From: Sporosarcina sp. E16_8
Lineage (GTDB): Bacteria; Bacillota; Bacilli; Bacillales_A; Planococcaceae
Length of the DNA stretch: 64,000 bases
Assembly (NCBI RefSeq): GCF_017347095.1
Contig: NZ_JADPRZ010000006.1
Coordinates: forward strand, 1 to 64,000
Reading direction: 5' to 3'
Shown: positions 6,899-15,589 of the stretch, piece after piece
Numbering within the stretch: position 1 is the first letter of the stretch
How the letters are laid out: every line of letters begins with the position of its first letter
Program-made: the position numbers and the translations under genes
Notes under the pieces: generated by a model
Seen by the model: only the letters and a program-made list of their open reading frames with translations
What the model was told of the DNA's origin: nothing
Database searches by the model: none

Positions 6899-7942
6899 TT
6901 AATGACTGTTTTTTATAGTAGAAATCCAGTTCGTCAATGAATCGGCAAGTGTTTCCGCATAAAGAGAAACCCATGAATCAATCTCTTTCGGTGAGACGAA
7001 TGTCCGTAATTCATGGTTCGTCAGCACTTCTTCAAACAACTGGATACGGTCTTCGTGCGGCCACGTCGCCCAATCACCAAAAATTGGTAGAAGGTTGGCT
7101 CTGTCAGCATCTTTATTTTCAGTATGCAACCAGGGCGTGACGGAAAGTCGAGATGAAGGGCTGTCCTTCTCTTCTATTTTTGAAGCAATATAACCAAACA
7201 TAGAATTAATGGCATCCGCTATAAGGACAGGACCGTCAACGACAGTCGGAATTCCGATTGCGATTACAGGTATTCCAAGTACATCTTTCGAAATTTCTTT
7301 GCGGCTATTGCCAACGCCAGATCCCGGGTGGATACCCGTATCCGTCAACTGTATCGTTCGACAAAGCCTAGAGCTATCTCTTGCTGCAAGTGCATCGATG
7401 ACGATAAGTAAATCGGGTTTTATTTCAGTAACCAGAGCTTTTACGAAGTCCGACGTTTCCAAACCCGTCTGGATCGTCACACCGGGCGCATAGACGAATA
7501 CTTCGCTGCCCTCTTCGGAATAATAACCAGGCACAATATCTCGCAACCTGTCCATCGTCAGTGGGCCCACAGCATCTGGAGTGATGTCACGATTGCCGAG
7601 ACCTATTAAAAGAATCTTTCCTGTTTTGAGCGTGGTAATATTCACGAGGATCTCATCCAGTTTTTCGATTAACACACGCGACATATCAGCAAGCCCTTCT
7701 CGATCATCTGCTGTAAGCGCTGGAACTGTCAGCGTAATATAGGTTCCCTGCTTCTTCCCAATCTTTTCCTCACCTTGCGCATCGACTTTTACAGAAGTCA
7801 CAATGACCCGACCTAATCTTTTTTCACCAAACAAAACCCCATCTGATTCTTTTAACTTGTTTTTGTCATTCGCATTTCGGTGACGAACCATTTCTTCACT
7901 CTCATCTAGAAGGTCCGTTCGATAAAAATCATACTTCTCCAT
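6899..7942 (-). CDS. gpr: Germination protease (spore SASP-degrading endopeptidase)
   Basis: GPR (peptidase family A25) degrades small acid-soluble proteins when the spore germinates. It is made as a zymogen. The 347-residue protein starts MEKYDFYRTDLLDE, contains the expected short propeptide, then the core with ILLIGLGNRDITPDAVGP and LLIVIDALAARDSSRL, and ends in the usual C-terminal segment. Length and the order gpr-spoIIP match B. subtilis. GAGGTG is 5 bases before the ATG. Forespore sigma-F or sigma-G control is known for the family, but I could not find a convincing promoter match upstream. Confidence 0.95.
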   Translation of the reverse strand: MEKYDFYRTDLLDESEEMVRHRNANDKNKLKESDGVLFGEKRLGRVIVTSVKVDAQGEEKIGKKQGTYITLTVPALTADDREGLADMSRVLIEKLDEILVNITTLKTGKILLIGLGNRDITPDAVGPLTMDRLRDIVPGYYSEEGSEVFVYAPGVTIQTGLETSDFVKALVTEIKPDLLIVIDALAARDSSRLCRTIQLTDTGIHPGSGVGNSRKEISKDVLGIPVIAIGIPTVVDGPVLIADAINSMFGYIASKIEEKDSPSSRLSVTPWLHTENKDADRANLLPIFGDWATWPHEDRIQLFEEVLTNHELRTFVSPKEIDSWVSLYAETLADSLTNWISTIKNSH

Positions 7943-8187
7943 ACAATCACCTCACCTTTAAGTTTGTGCGATGTGACTAGGATATATTCTTTGTTCTTTG
8001 ATTAATTATCCTGTCTCCAGCAGTTATATACTCCGAGGTCAGCCAAACGCTACGAACTTAGGCTGCTACTCCTTAAAACTTCTAGGTACCAGGGAATTTA
8101 TAGACTCTCGACTTGTGGATATTTTCTAAAATGAGGATTTCAAGTCTACTACTTGGTGATGCTGAACAGGTGCTTGCGCTTTTGTTC
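7943..8187. other. Intergenic region between gpr and rpsT
   Basis: No gene is seen. The plus-strand part leads into the rpsT promoter. A short GCTTGCGCTTTTG...CTTGCGCTTG stretch at 8172-8205 resembles fragments of the dispersed GCGCAAGCGC-type repeat. Confidence 0.35.
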
Positions 8188-8216
8188 TTGCAATCTTGCG
8201 CTTGATTTGATAAAAT
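8188..8216 (+). promoter_or_regulatory. Sigma-A promoter of rpsT
   Basis: TTGCAA at 8188-8193 and TAAAAT at 8211-8216 are separated by 17 bases. The start codon lies about 70 bases downstream, leaving room for a leader. Confidence 0.6.
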
Positions 8217-8291
8217 AATGCTTGTTGTGAAAGTGATATCCTAAACTTCGTGGAAACACTCTTGCCTTACCTGAAATTGGAGGTGAATGAA

Positions 8292-8543
8292 ATGCCAAAC
8301 ATTAAATCTGCAATCAAACGCGTAAAACAAAGCAATGCTGCGAACGAGCAAAACTCGAATACTAAGCACGCGATGCGTACTGCTGTACGTAAAGCTGAAA
8401 CTGCTCTTGACGCTAAAGACGAGAACGCTACTGGCTTACTAAGAGATGCGATTAAAAAAATGGATACAGCTGCACGTAAAGGCCTTATCCATAAAAATAC
8501 TGCATCACGTCAAAAAGCACGTCTTACTAAAAAAGCACTTTAA
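8292..8543 (+). CDS. rpsT: 30S ribosomal protein S20
   Basis: S20 is a small basic protein that binds 16S rRNA early in 30S assembly. The 83-residue sequence begins MPNIKSAIKRVKQS and is rich in Lys, Arg and Ala throughout, the normal length and composition. The ATG at 8292 follows TTGGAGGTGAATGAA; the upstream in-frame ATG at 8250 has no ribosome site. It is a single gene read opposite to its neighbours with its own promoter and terminator, as in B. subtilis. Confidence 0.97.
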   Translation: MPNIKSAIKRVKQSNAANEQNSNTKHAMRTAVRKAETALDAKDENATGLLRDAIKKMDTAARKGLIHKNTASRQKARLTKKAL

Positions 8544-8559
8544 TTTTTAATCTAAGAAA

Positions 8560-8589
8560 GGCCGCCCGATTATCGGACGGCCTTTTTTT
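8560..8589. terminator. Bidirectional terminator between rpsT and holA
   Basis: GGCCGCCCGA and TCGGACGGCC pair with one mismatch and are followed by seven T on the plus strand. holA ends into the same structure from the other side. Confidence 0.85.
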
Positions 8590-9604
8590 ATTTCCTCAAT
8601 GGCTCCATAAAGAACAACTCCAGAACTCGTTCCCTTTTCCCACTTGATGATTTCAATTTATAGTCAATAGCCGCGAGTTTACTTAAAATCAATAGCAAAC
8701 GTTCAGAACTTGGCAGACTTCTATTCTCCATCATTAATTTCACCCGGTACGGATGGACACTTAACGTTTTTGCAATTTGATGTTGCTGGTAACCTTTTTT
8801 CTGAAGTAAACCCACATGCACCATAAGCCTAACCTGACTTGCAATAAGTGAGGTCAACATGATTGGCTCTTCACCGTTACGTAATAAGTCACGATAGATG
8901 GACACAGTATTCGACACTTTTCCAGAAACGTAGGCATCCGTTAATCGGAAAACATCCATTTCTGGTGTCCGTGGTACGAGCGATTCAATCACTGATGCAG
9001 TTATGTCCCCAAAACCATTCAAATATGTTGCCATTTTACCAATTTCAGATGACAATGTAAGCAGGTCATCCCCCACCATTTTCACGAGAAACTCTGCGTC
9101 AGCGGATCCAATTCGTGAGCCATGTGCCCCTGCTTCCTGCTGAATCCACGTGAACAGGTCCTTTCCTTGCAGTCGTTTTGATTCAATAACAGTCGCATGT
9201 TCTTTTATTATTTTGGTAATCCGTTTTCGTGCATCCAGTTTTTCATAAGGTGCTATAAATACAACCGTTGCGGTCGGTGACGGATTTGCAAGCCATGCTT
9301 CCAACAACTCCAAATTATGCGTCACTTTTTCTCGGGTTTTATCTGACGCTTTTAAAAATGATGCGTTTCCTGCTATGATCAATTTACGGTCTTCGAGGAA
9401 GGGTAGTGTATCTGCCTCTTCAATGACCACCTCTACAGGAGTCTCGTCCAAGTCAAACCGAATGACGGATGCAGCATCAATATCAGGTAATGCTTTTTTC
9501 AGCCGAGTAATTGTGGAGTCGAATAGATGTTGTTCGAGACCAGTCAATAAATAGACTGGGTCGATTTCCCCTGCGGCTATTTTCTTCCATATTGCATTCG
9601 CCAC
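8588..9604 (-). CDS. holA: DNA polymerase III subunit delta
   Basis: The delta subunit opens the beta sliding clamp within the clamp loader. The sequence has the family's start (WKKIAAGEIDPVYLLTG, binding of the first AAA-like domain), the middle LLTLSSEIGKMATY and the C-terminal LFFMEPLRK end. Length is 338 residues, close to B. subtilis YqeN. The GTG at 9604 follows AGAGGTGG; the in-frame TTG at 9622 lies upstream of that site. It converges on rpsT and diverges from yqzM. Confidence 0.93.
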   Translation of the reverse strand: MANAIWKKIAAGEIDPVYLLTGLEQHLFDSTITRLKKALPDIDAASVIRFDLDETPVEVVIEEADTLPFLEDRKLIIAGNASFLKASDKTREKVTHNLELLEAWLANPSPTATVVFIAPYEKLDARKRITKIIKEHATVIESKRLQGKDLFTWIQQEAGAHGSRIGSADAEFLVKMVGDDLLTLSSEIGKMATYLNGFGDITASVIESLVPRTPEMDVFRLTDAYVSGKVSNTVSIYRDLLRNGEEPIMLTSLIASQVRLMVHVGLLQKKGYQQHQIAKTLSVHPYRVKLMMENRSLPSSERLLLILSKLAAIDYKLKSSSGKRERVLELFFMEPLRK

Positions 9605-9767
9605 ATTATCCACCTCTTTCAATTTAGTTCATTCCAATTATACAGTATAGCAAAACGACTGTATGAACAATTTGTGTCAGTTACAGCCGAACATGTTTAA
9701 AAAGTTGATTGCTATGGATTTTTGCTACGGAATCATCTATACTATAATGGAATCAGGAGGTGTAGCA

Positions 9768-9902
9768 ATGAATGAGTTTGAACACGATGTACAGTCCAAA
9801 CGTAATGATTTAATCGATTCAGGAATCGGCTTTATAGTCGCTTTCGTAGCATTCTCAGCTATTTTTGTTATTGCTACAATAATCGACGTAGTCGCTGGCT
9901 AA
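9768..9902 (+). CDS. yqzM: YqzM family small membrane protein (44 aa)
   Basis: The 44-residue protein has a charged N-terminus (MNEFEHDVQSKRNDLIDSG) and a single hydrophobic helix from about 20 to 41. Both length and sequence match B. subtilis YqzM, also located between holA and comEC. CAGGAGGTG is 6 bases before the ATG. Function is unknown. A strong terminator follows. Confidence 0.9.
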   Translation: MNEFEHDVQSKRNDLIDSGIGFIVAFVAFSAIFVIATIIDVVAG

Positions 9903-9911
9903 TATGTTTGC

Positions 9912-9959
9912 AAAAAAACGGACAACACATCCTATCCAGGGTGTTGTGTCCGTTTTTTT
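9912..9959. terminator. Bidirectional terminator of yqzM and comEC
   Basis: ACGGACAACAC and GTGTTGTGTCCGT form a long stem bordered by A7 on one side and T7 on the other, so it can work for both convergent genes. Confidence 0.9.
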
Positions 9960-12249
9960 ACTTTTTCATGCTTGAGACTTCAAATTGATCTTTTTTAACA
10001 GTTACAGTAATCGATCCAAATTCGGCCGTTGACATCGTAGGTAACCCCTTTTTTTCGAACGTTTCAACTACCTCTGGATGAGGATGTCCATATCTGCTGT
10101 TCCTGCCTGCTGAAAAGATGGTTAGCTCCGGTCGAAGCGCATCGACGAACGGCTCCGTACTCGATGTTCTGCTGCCATGATGCCCCGCCTTCAAAATGAC
10201 GGAACCAAAATCAGAATGCCCATAGTCGCGAAGAAATTGAGCTTCTCCCTCTTTTTCCATATCTCCTGTCAATAAAAACGAAGGCCCCGATGTTTTCATG
10301 AACATGACAAGTGAACTTGCATTCCCATCATATTTCCCTTCTTTAGGTGCCACATAATGAAAAGCCGAATTTCCTTTTGTCCATGAGACTCCTTCTTTCA
10401 TCAACAACATCGGAATACGTTTTTCCCCTACAATCTGAATGATCTCTTTCATCGCTACTTCCAATTCACTTCCTGGTGAAATATGAATTTCAGCAACTTT
10501 CAGCTCCTCTAAAACCTCATCTACACCTTCCATATGATCTGCATCTGCGTGAGAAATAATTAGTTTATCAATTGTTGTGATACCACGGCCTTTCAAATAA
10601 GGAACAACGACTTTCCTACCAACTTCAAACTGCTTTGTAGGCGTTTTCCAATTCGGCTCGCCAAATGTAATTGTTCCACCTGCGTCAATCACATATACCG
10701 CTTGTCGAAAAGGTAATTCGATAACGATACTGTCCCCTTGACCGACATCTAGAAACGTTACCTTTAACGAGCTGTCCATGTACGGTATGAAATGAATGAC
10801 GAGTGCAGGCACGAGTACAATTGGTAACGACTTAAAAACATTGGCACCTTCTTCACTGCGAATGAAAAACAGCAAGACTCCCGCTACAGCAATAGCAGCC
10901 CAAAGAGCATCAGGTTTTCCGGGTGTCCATAGTTGATAGGGTAGAGATGATATCCAACTTGTCACTTCTCCTACGATTTCCCTAAAAGGCTCATATACTA
11001 TGAATAGTAGGCTAGCTACCTTCGGCAATACCGATGTCATGACCAGTAAAACAATGTTTGCAGGCAAAATGATGAGTGAATAAAGTGGAACATAAACAAG
11101 ATTAACAACAAATGATGAAATGGACAGTTCATGAAAATGAATGAGTAAGACTGGATACAAAGAAAGTTGGCTGATTGATGTGACAAGAAACGATACACCA
11201 ATGGCAGTCTTTGCTTTGGCTAAAATACCTGCAGAATAGATGAGTGAACAGGCTGCCAAATAAGACAGCTGAAAACCTGGCTGAAATAGAACAAATGGTT
11301 GATAAAGGATAAAAAAAGCCGCACTTATCGCCAGCGCGTCATCCAGTCGCACCTTTATCCTTCCTGACGACGCAAGAAGGACGAGTATAGTCACCGACAC
11401 CGCTCGCCAGACAGAAGGCGCCCCTCCAGCCATAACCGCATACAGAGGCAACAGTGCTATAAGAAGCGTATCGATTGTTTCTTTCCTAATAGTTGCTCTA
11501 AGCAACAATTCCCGCAACATGAATGTCAGCAGTCCGACATGCAACCCTGAAATCGCAAATAGATGTGTAATGCCGAGCGTTCGATAATTTGATGCCAGTT
11601 CTTCATCCATCCCGCTACGATCGCCAATGAGCAAAGCTTCAGCTTCTACTTTTAACGTTTCTGGGAATGTGGCCCCGATATGATTTTTCACTTTACGTCT
11701 CTGTTCAGATAATCGTGTCAAGATGCCAGATTTTTTATCAGCCTGAATAATCGTCTCCGATTCAAATAACGCAGACGCCCCATACATTCTCATATACTTC
11801 ATCATGTCGAAAGAATAGTCATGGGAAGGAATATCAGGTTCGCGAAATGAACCGGACATCGTGAATGTCACGGACGGGATATTCATCTCACGTAAACGAT
11901 TTTTTTCTTGTTCACTGCTAATTGTATAGATGGCATAAACCGTTTCGCCGGCAGAGGTTTTCGCAAACCCCTTCATCTTACTACCATCAATTTTCACATT
12001 ATCAGTCCAAGTGAGGCTAAGGGTTGCGTTGCCGGTTTCTTCAATTATAGGAAGCGTCGCTGAAATATAGAAAAAAGAAAAGAGAGCGGTCGCAACCGCG
12101 AGGATAGGTGTGAGGAAATCTTCTTTTCTGCTCAAGAAGATAGGAAGAAGAAACAGATTACAGAGTAATAGATAACCCGAACCGTATGCAGCAAATGCTG
12201 ATACGGCGACCGGGATTGCTAGATACATGAAACGTACACGTGAAATCAT
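9958..12249 (-). CDS. comEC: DNA internalization channel ComEC
   Basis: ComEC forms the membrane channel for single-stranded DNA uptake in competent cells. The 763-residue protein has a soluble N-terminal OB-like domain after two hydrophobic segments (about 1-60), the competence membrane domain (about 210-470, containing ALLIGDRSG and HLFAISGLHVGLL), and a C-terminal metallo-beta-lactamase-like domain (about 495-760) with the ISHADADHMEG metal motif and KAGHHGSRTSS. All parts are present, so it looks functional. Its ATG overlaps the comEB stop by four bases (ATGA), so the two are translationally coupled. Confidence 0.95.
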   Translation of the reverse strand: MISRVRFMYLAIPVAVSAFAAYGSGYLLLCNLFLLPIFLSRKEDFLTPILAVATALFSFFYISATLPIIEETGNATLSLTWTDNVKIDGSKMKGFAKTSAGETVYAIYTISSEQEKNRLREMNIPSVTFTMSGSFREPDIPSHDYSFDMMKYMRMYGASALFESETIIQADKKSGILTRLSEQRRKVKNHIGATFPETLKVEAEALLIGDRSGMDEELASNYRTLGITHLFAISGLHVGLLTFMLRELLLRATIRKETIDTLLIALLPLYAVMAGGAPSVWRAVSVTILVLLASSGRIKVRLDDALAISAAFFILYQPFVLFQPGFQLSYLAACSLIYSAGILAKAKTAIGVSFLVTSISQLSLYPVLLIHFHELSISSFVVNLVYVPLYSLIILPANIVLLVMTSVLPKVASLLFIVYEPFREIVGEVTSWISSLPYQLWTPGKPDALWAAIAVAGVLLFFIRSEEGANVFKSLPIVLVPALVIHFIPYMDSSLKVTFLDVGQGDSIVIELPFRQAVYVIDAGGTITFGEPNWKTPTKQFEVGRKVVVPYLKGRGITTIDKLIISHADADHMEGVDEVLEELKVAEIHISPGSELEVAMKEIIQIVGEKRIPMLLMKEGVSWTKGNSAFHYVAPKEGKYDGNASSLVMFMKTSGPSFLLTGDMEKEGEAQFLRDYGHSDFGSVILKAGHHGSRTSSTEPFVDALRPELTIFSAGRNSRYGHPHPEVVETFEKKGLPTMSTAEFGSITVTVKKDQFEVSSMKK

Positions 12250-12809
12250 TTGTCGAATAAGCTATCCACCCTTTGTTTGTAAGGGGCGAGTTCTTCATTT
12301 CCGGCGCCGAGTGCCTGCATTTTTAGAAGCATTTCATTGAAAAGCCCTAACTTACTTTCGCTGGAAAAGTCGACTTTCTTTTCGTCGAATGGTATATGCT
12401 GAACGGAAACATCCGACTGCGCAAATAGCTCTAATGCATATTCGTCGTTTTTATAATCTGTTGCGTAAATGACATGCTTAATGCCTGCTTGAATAATTGC
12501 TTTTGAACATTGCAGACATGGGAAGTGCGTCACATAAAGTGTTGATCCTGCAACTGGTATGCCATACTTCGAACATTGCAGTAATGCGTTCATTTCCGCG
12601 TGGATAGTCCTTACACAGTGGTTTCCGACGACATAGCAACCGTGGTCAATGCAGTGGTCTCCCCCTGAAATGGAGCCGTTGTAGCCACCTGCAATGATTC
12701 GGTTATCTCTGACAATAGATGCTCCGACAGAAAGTCTCGTACATGTACTTCGTACTGCTAATAGATGGCACTGGGCCATGAAAAACTGGTCCCATGTTAT
12801 TCGCTCCAT
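12246..12809 (-). CDS. comEB: ComE operon protein 2, dCMP deaminase family
   Basis: The protein belongs to the zinc-dependent cytidine/deoxycytidylate deaminase family. Zinc ligands and the proton shuttle are visible in TIHAEMNALLQC (His-Ala-Glu) and FPCLQCSKA (Pro-Cys-x-x-Cys). It has 187 residues when started at the ATG at 12809, which has TGGAGG 7 bases upstream; the longer frame to 12848 has no ribosome site. In B. subtilis this gene lies between comEA and comEC but is not needed for transformation. The stop overlaps comEC. Confidence 0.93.
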   Translation of the reverse strand: MERITWDQFFMAQCHLLAVRSTCTRLSVGASIVRDNRIIAGGYNGSISGGDHCIDHGCYVVGNHCVRTIHAEMNALLQCSKYGIPVAGSTLYVTHFPCLQCSKAIIQAGIKHVIYATDYKNDEYALELFAQSDVSVQHIPFDEKKVDFSSESKLGLFNEMLLKMQALGAGNEELAPYKQRVDSLFDK

Positions 12810-12856
12810 TTGAATGCCTCCAATATTTATTTCGTTTAGATATGTCAAAATAAAGA

Positions 12857-12931
12857 ACCCTCAATGAATTCGCTGCGGCACTCGGGGGCTACCCCTGTTA
12901 AAGCGCGTTCGCTTAGTTTATATAGGTATTC
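12857..12931. repeat. Dispersed repeat, family B copy (short)
   Basis: The stretch GAATTCGCTGCGGCACTCGG, then GGCTACCCCTGTTAAAGCGC, then TTCGCTTAGTTTATATAGGTAT matches the region at 21785-21905 and, less closely, 50872-50985. The middle section of the longer copies is missing here. Confidence 0.65.
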
Positions 12932-12977
12932 AATTTTTCAACATATTTGGCACATTCTTATTCAAGATTTCACTCCA

Positions 12978-13649
12978 TCAGTTAACTGTAATCTTGAATT
13001 CTAGTTTTTCGAATGTTTTCTCGCCAATTCCAGAAACCTCCATCAATGATTCAGGCGATTTGAAAGAACCTTTATCGGTCCGGTATTGAACAATTGCTGC
13101 CGCTTTTGAAGGTCCTATACCGGGGATCGTCATCAATTCTTTTTCATCCGCAATATTAATATTGACTTTTCCGTCATCTTGCGACGCACTTGTCCCACTA
13201 ATCGGGGAGTAGGAAATAGCTAGCACTTCTTCGCCCTCGATCGGTACATAGACGACAAATTCATCTACCAGTTTCATAGCATGGTTCAACATTCTGGAAT
13301 CGGCTTTTGGTAAATAGCCGCCTGCTGCATTGATTGCATCAATCAGGCGGTCTCCATCCTGCATCGCATAGACACCAGGGTGCCTAACAGCCCCTTTCAC
13401 ATCGACAACGATGGGTGCTGGAGCAATTTGAACGCTAGTTACAATTTCTTCTTCAATCTTTTCTTCAATCAATTCAGGGAATGGGTTTTGGTCGCTCATG
13501 ACAAACGTATTATCGTCAGCCTGTCCTTTGGGGAAGAACAGAAAAGCGGATATGACAGCGATCGCTGCAATTGGGGTTATAATCTTACGCCATTTACCGG
13601 ATACAAACGAAAGAAACAGTACAGTCACCCTTTCTTCGGCGGCATCCAT
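12978..13649 (-). CDS. comEA: Competence DNA receptor ComEA
   Basis: ComEA is the membrane-anchored double-stranded-DNA receptor for transformation. It has an N-terminal membrane anchor (about 20-40), a flexible acidic stretch, an SLBB-type domain (VDVKGAVRHPGVYAM onwards) and a C-terminal pair of helix-hairpin-helix motifs (VNINIADEKELMTIPGIGPSKA and LMEVSGIGEKT). The start is uncertain: the ATG at 13649 and a TTG at 13664 both lack a good ribosome site. It is first in the comE group; its distance from comEB (168 bases) is wider than in B. subtilis and contains a dispersed repeat. Confidence 0.9.
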   Translation of the reverse strand: MDAAEERVTVLFLSFVSGKWRKIITPIAAIAVISAFLFFPKGQADDNTFVMSDQNPFPELIEEKIEEEIVTSVQIAPAPIVVDVKGAVRHPGVYAMQDGDRLIDAINAAGGYLPKADSRMLNHAMKLVDEFVVYVPIEGEEVLAISYSPISGTSASQDDGKVNINIADEKELMTIPGIGPSKAAAIVQYRTDKGSFKSPESLMEVSGIGEKTFEKLEFKITVN

Positions 13650-13679
13650 ATGGAGTAAATTCAACTATAAATGAATGCC

Positions 13680-13820
13680 TGCCAAAAATCAAATCCGCCT
13701 TGGCGTATTTGCGCCCAGATTTTATCGTGCTTGCTCGATAATTCATCTAAAAATCTGTGGCATCCGCCGGAGGCTTAATTTTATTCAGTGGGGATTTAAA
13801 CCCCTACTGAATAAAATTAA
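13680..13820. repeat. Dispersed repeat, family C, with long palindrome
   Basis: On the minus strand the sequence runs from a 14-bp stem (CTGAATAAAATTAA with its complement, 13775-13820) into GCCTCCGGCGGATGCCACAG and then a GCGCAAATACGCC-like segment. The structure looks like a small non-coding mobile repeat. Its stem-loop lies directly after the yqeM stop codon. Confidence 0.55.
13775..13820 (-). terminator. Palindrome serving as probable yqeM terminator
   Basis: TTAATTTTATTCAG and CTGAATAAAATTAA pair perfectly around a GGGG/CCCC inner stem. Position just past yqeM suggests it ends that operon, although the T-run is part of the stem itself. Confidence 0.55.
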
Positions 13821-13825
13821 AAGGT

Positions 13826-14566
13826 TTATTTTCTGACTTGGAAAAATATTCGTTCACTTTCTTCGTGTGGCGCTTCATCTTCCCAATCTGCAAAAATCCG
13901 TTCAATCGAAAAACCTGTGTCCATAAGCATATCTGCATAATCACTCACTGGAAACGTTCGTTGCGTATGAACTTCATCAAAACGCCTATACAAACCACTT
14001 TCGCTCTTAACGAAAAAGGCCAGTTCAGAATAAACAGAGTGGAGTTCTTCGCCTTCTTCCGTTATCCATATGTATGTTATTCGACCATTATCAAACGTAA
14101 AAGGACCTTCCATGAAAATAACATCCGTTTTAAATGTTGAATGGACATCAAATATCAATTTTCCACCAACCGCAAGGGCCGAATGAATTTGTCGAAATGT
14201 CGACAGCACATCTTCACGATTCGATAAATAATTTAACGAATCAATGGCGATGACAGCGACATCATAGTCCGCAAATCCCTCAAGCTGTTGCATAGGTTGC
14301 TGGATAAATTGCATAGGCAAAGAAAGCGACTGTGCACGCTCTTCTGCCACCACTAACATGTCGGCAGAAAGATCGATTCCAGTCACTTGTGCTCCTTGCT
14401 TAGCAAGTTTCATGGATAAAAGGCCCGTTCCACATCCGATATCTAGCACACGTTTACCGTCAATCCCCCCTGCCGCTACATCAATAATATCAATGTAAGC
14501 GTCATAGGGAATGTCTGTCATTAGTTCATCGTAGACAGAAGCGAATTCGGAATAAGCCTGATTCAT
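13826..14566 (-). CDS. yqeM: Class I SAM-dependent methyltransferase YqeM
   Basis: A Rossmann-fold methyltransferase is shown by motif I VLDIGCGTGLLSMKLAKQG (about 40-58), motif II VTGIDLSADML and the acidic motif near VAVIAIDSLNYL. Length is 246. The biological substrate is not known. The ATG overlaps the rsfS stop by four bases, so it is coupled to rsfS, as in B. subtilis (yqeL-yqeM). Confidence 0.9.
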   Translation of the reverse strand: MNQAYSEFASVYDELMTDIPYDAYIDIIDVAAGGIDGKRVLDIGCGTGLLSMKLAKQGAQVTGIDLSADMLVVAEERAQSLSLPMQFIQQPMQQLEGFADYDVAVIAIDSLNYLSNREDVLSTFRQIHSALAVGGKLIFDVHSTFKTDVIFMEGPFTFDNGRITYIWITEEGEELHSVYSELAFFVKSESGLYRRFDEVHTQRTFPVSDYADMLMDTGFSIERIFADWEDEAPHEESERIFFQVRK

Positions 14567-14910
14567 CTCTCTTCAGCCATGTCCAACATTGGTGCGTCTC
14601 CCCAAAGCTTTTCAAGGTTATAGTAACCACGTTCGTCTTTATGGAATACGTGAACAACAACATCGCCTAGATCGACGAGTACCCATCTTGCCATATCCAT
14701 TCCTTCAATTCTTCTAGTTCCAAATCCAGCTTCAGAAGCTTTGTCTGCTACTTCTTTTGCAATTGCTTGGACTTGGCGTCCTGAATTCGCATGACAGATA
14801 ATGAATTGGTCCGCGATAAGCGATACCCCTTCCATATTCAGTACAACGATATCCTCGCCTTTTTTATCATCGATTGCTTTATAAGCTGTTTCTAGTAATG
14901 TAGTAGTCAT
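14563..14910 (-). CDS. rsfS: Ribosome silencing factor RsfS
   Basis: RsfS (YqeL, Iojap family) binds ribosomal protein L14 and blocks subunit joining when nutrients run out. The 115-residue sequence has the family core: DKKGEDIVVLNMEG near the start, ADQFIICHANSGRQVQAIA, MARWVLVDLGDVVVHVF and the end YYNLEKLWGDAP. It lies between yqeK and yqeM in the standard order. Confidence 0.95.
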   Translation of the reverse strand: MTTTLLETAYKAIDDKKGEDIVVLNMEGVSLIADQFIICHANSGRQVQAIAKEVADKASEAGFGTRRIEGMDMARWVLVDLGDVVVHVFHKDERGYYNLEKLWGDAPMLDMAEER

Positions 14911-14936
14911 AATTTCACTGTTCCCTTCTCGTGTCT

Positions 14937-15020
14937 AGTATCCAACGGCCTACAGGATGTAGGATATGCAATGGGGAGGGATTGAATTGCATCCCTCCTT
15001 GTTGCGACATGATGTCGCGT
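14937..15020. repeat. Dispersed repeat, family A copy (inverted)
   Basis: On the minus strand this reads GTCGCAACAAGGAGGGATGC, then AATTCAATCCCTCC, then CCTACATCCTGTAGGCC. It matches copies near 25090-25285, 29275-29355, 44340-44421 and 48640-48900. Confidence 0.7.
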
Positions 15021-15022
15021 AT

Positions 15023-15589
15023 TTAGAATGCGTCCCGTTTTATTAACTCATTGTAACAGTCTATCGAGTCCGGAAAAACCGGTACTCTTTTACTCACAAG
15101 AAACTGCACTGACTGATAAATGCATGCTTCCATTGCTGTATCAAGGTTTTCTTCAGCTTTTGCTCTTAACTCATCCACTCCTGGAAAGCTGCGTCCAGGT
15201 TCAATCATATCAGAAACATATATTAACTTTTCAAGCGGGGACATAGTTGCCCGACCGGTTGTGTGATAGCGGATTGCGTTCAGGATATCCGCGTCGCTAA
15301 TCCCGAATTCATCACGCGCGATAAGTGCGCCAACTGGAGCATGCCACAACTCGTGATGAAATGATAAGAGCCGCGAATCTTCGTTTGCTGTGTTCAAAAC
15401 GTGATGCAGGTCAGTCTTGTCCATGAATTTTGCAATATCATGAAATAGTGCCGCTAGCTCCGCTTTAACCACCGGAAGTTGATACTTCTCAGCCAATCTT
15501 TTTGCCGTTTCCATTACCCGTAAAACGTGTTCATAACGTTGTTTCGGCATACGTTTAGCGATTGCTATTTTCAGCTGTGCAACTTCCAT
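15023..15589 (-). CDS. yqeK: HD-domain hydrolase YqeK (symmetrical diadenosine tetraphosphatase)
   Basis: The protein is an HD-family metallohydrolase; homologues cleave Ap4A to ADP. Metal ligands are seen in RYEHVLRVMETA (His), LAALFHDIAKF (His-Asp), HHELWHAPVGA and AIRYHTTGR. It has 188 residues from the ATG at 15589, which has AAGGAGGG 5 bases upstream; the longer frame is not supported. It overlaps the 3' end of nadD by about 35 bases. Confidence 0.92.
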   Translation of the reverse strand: MEVAQLKIAIAKRMPKQRYEHVLRVMETAKRLAEKYQLPVVKAELAALFHDIAKFMDKTDLHHVLNTANEDSRLLSFHHELWHAPVGALIARDEFGISDADILNAIRYHTTGRATMSPLEKLIYVSDMIEPGRSFPGVDELRAKAEENLDTAMEACIYQSVQFLVSKRVPVFPDSIDCYNELIKRDAF

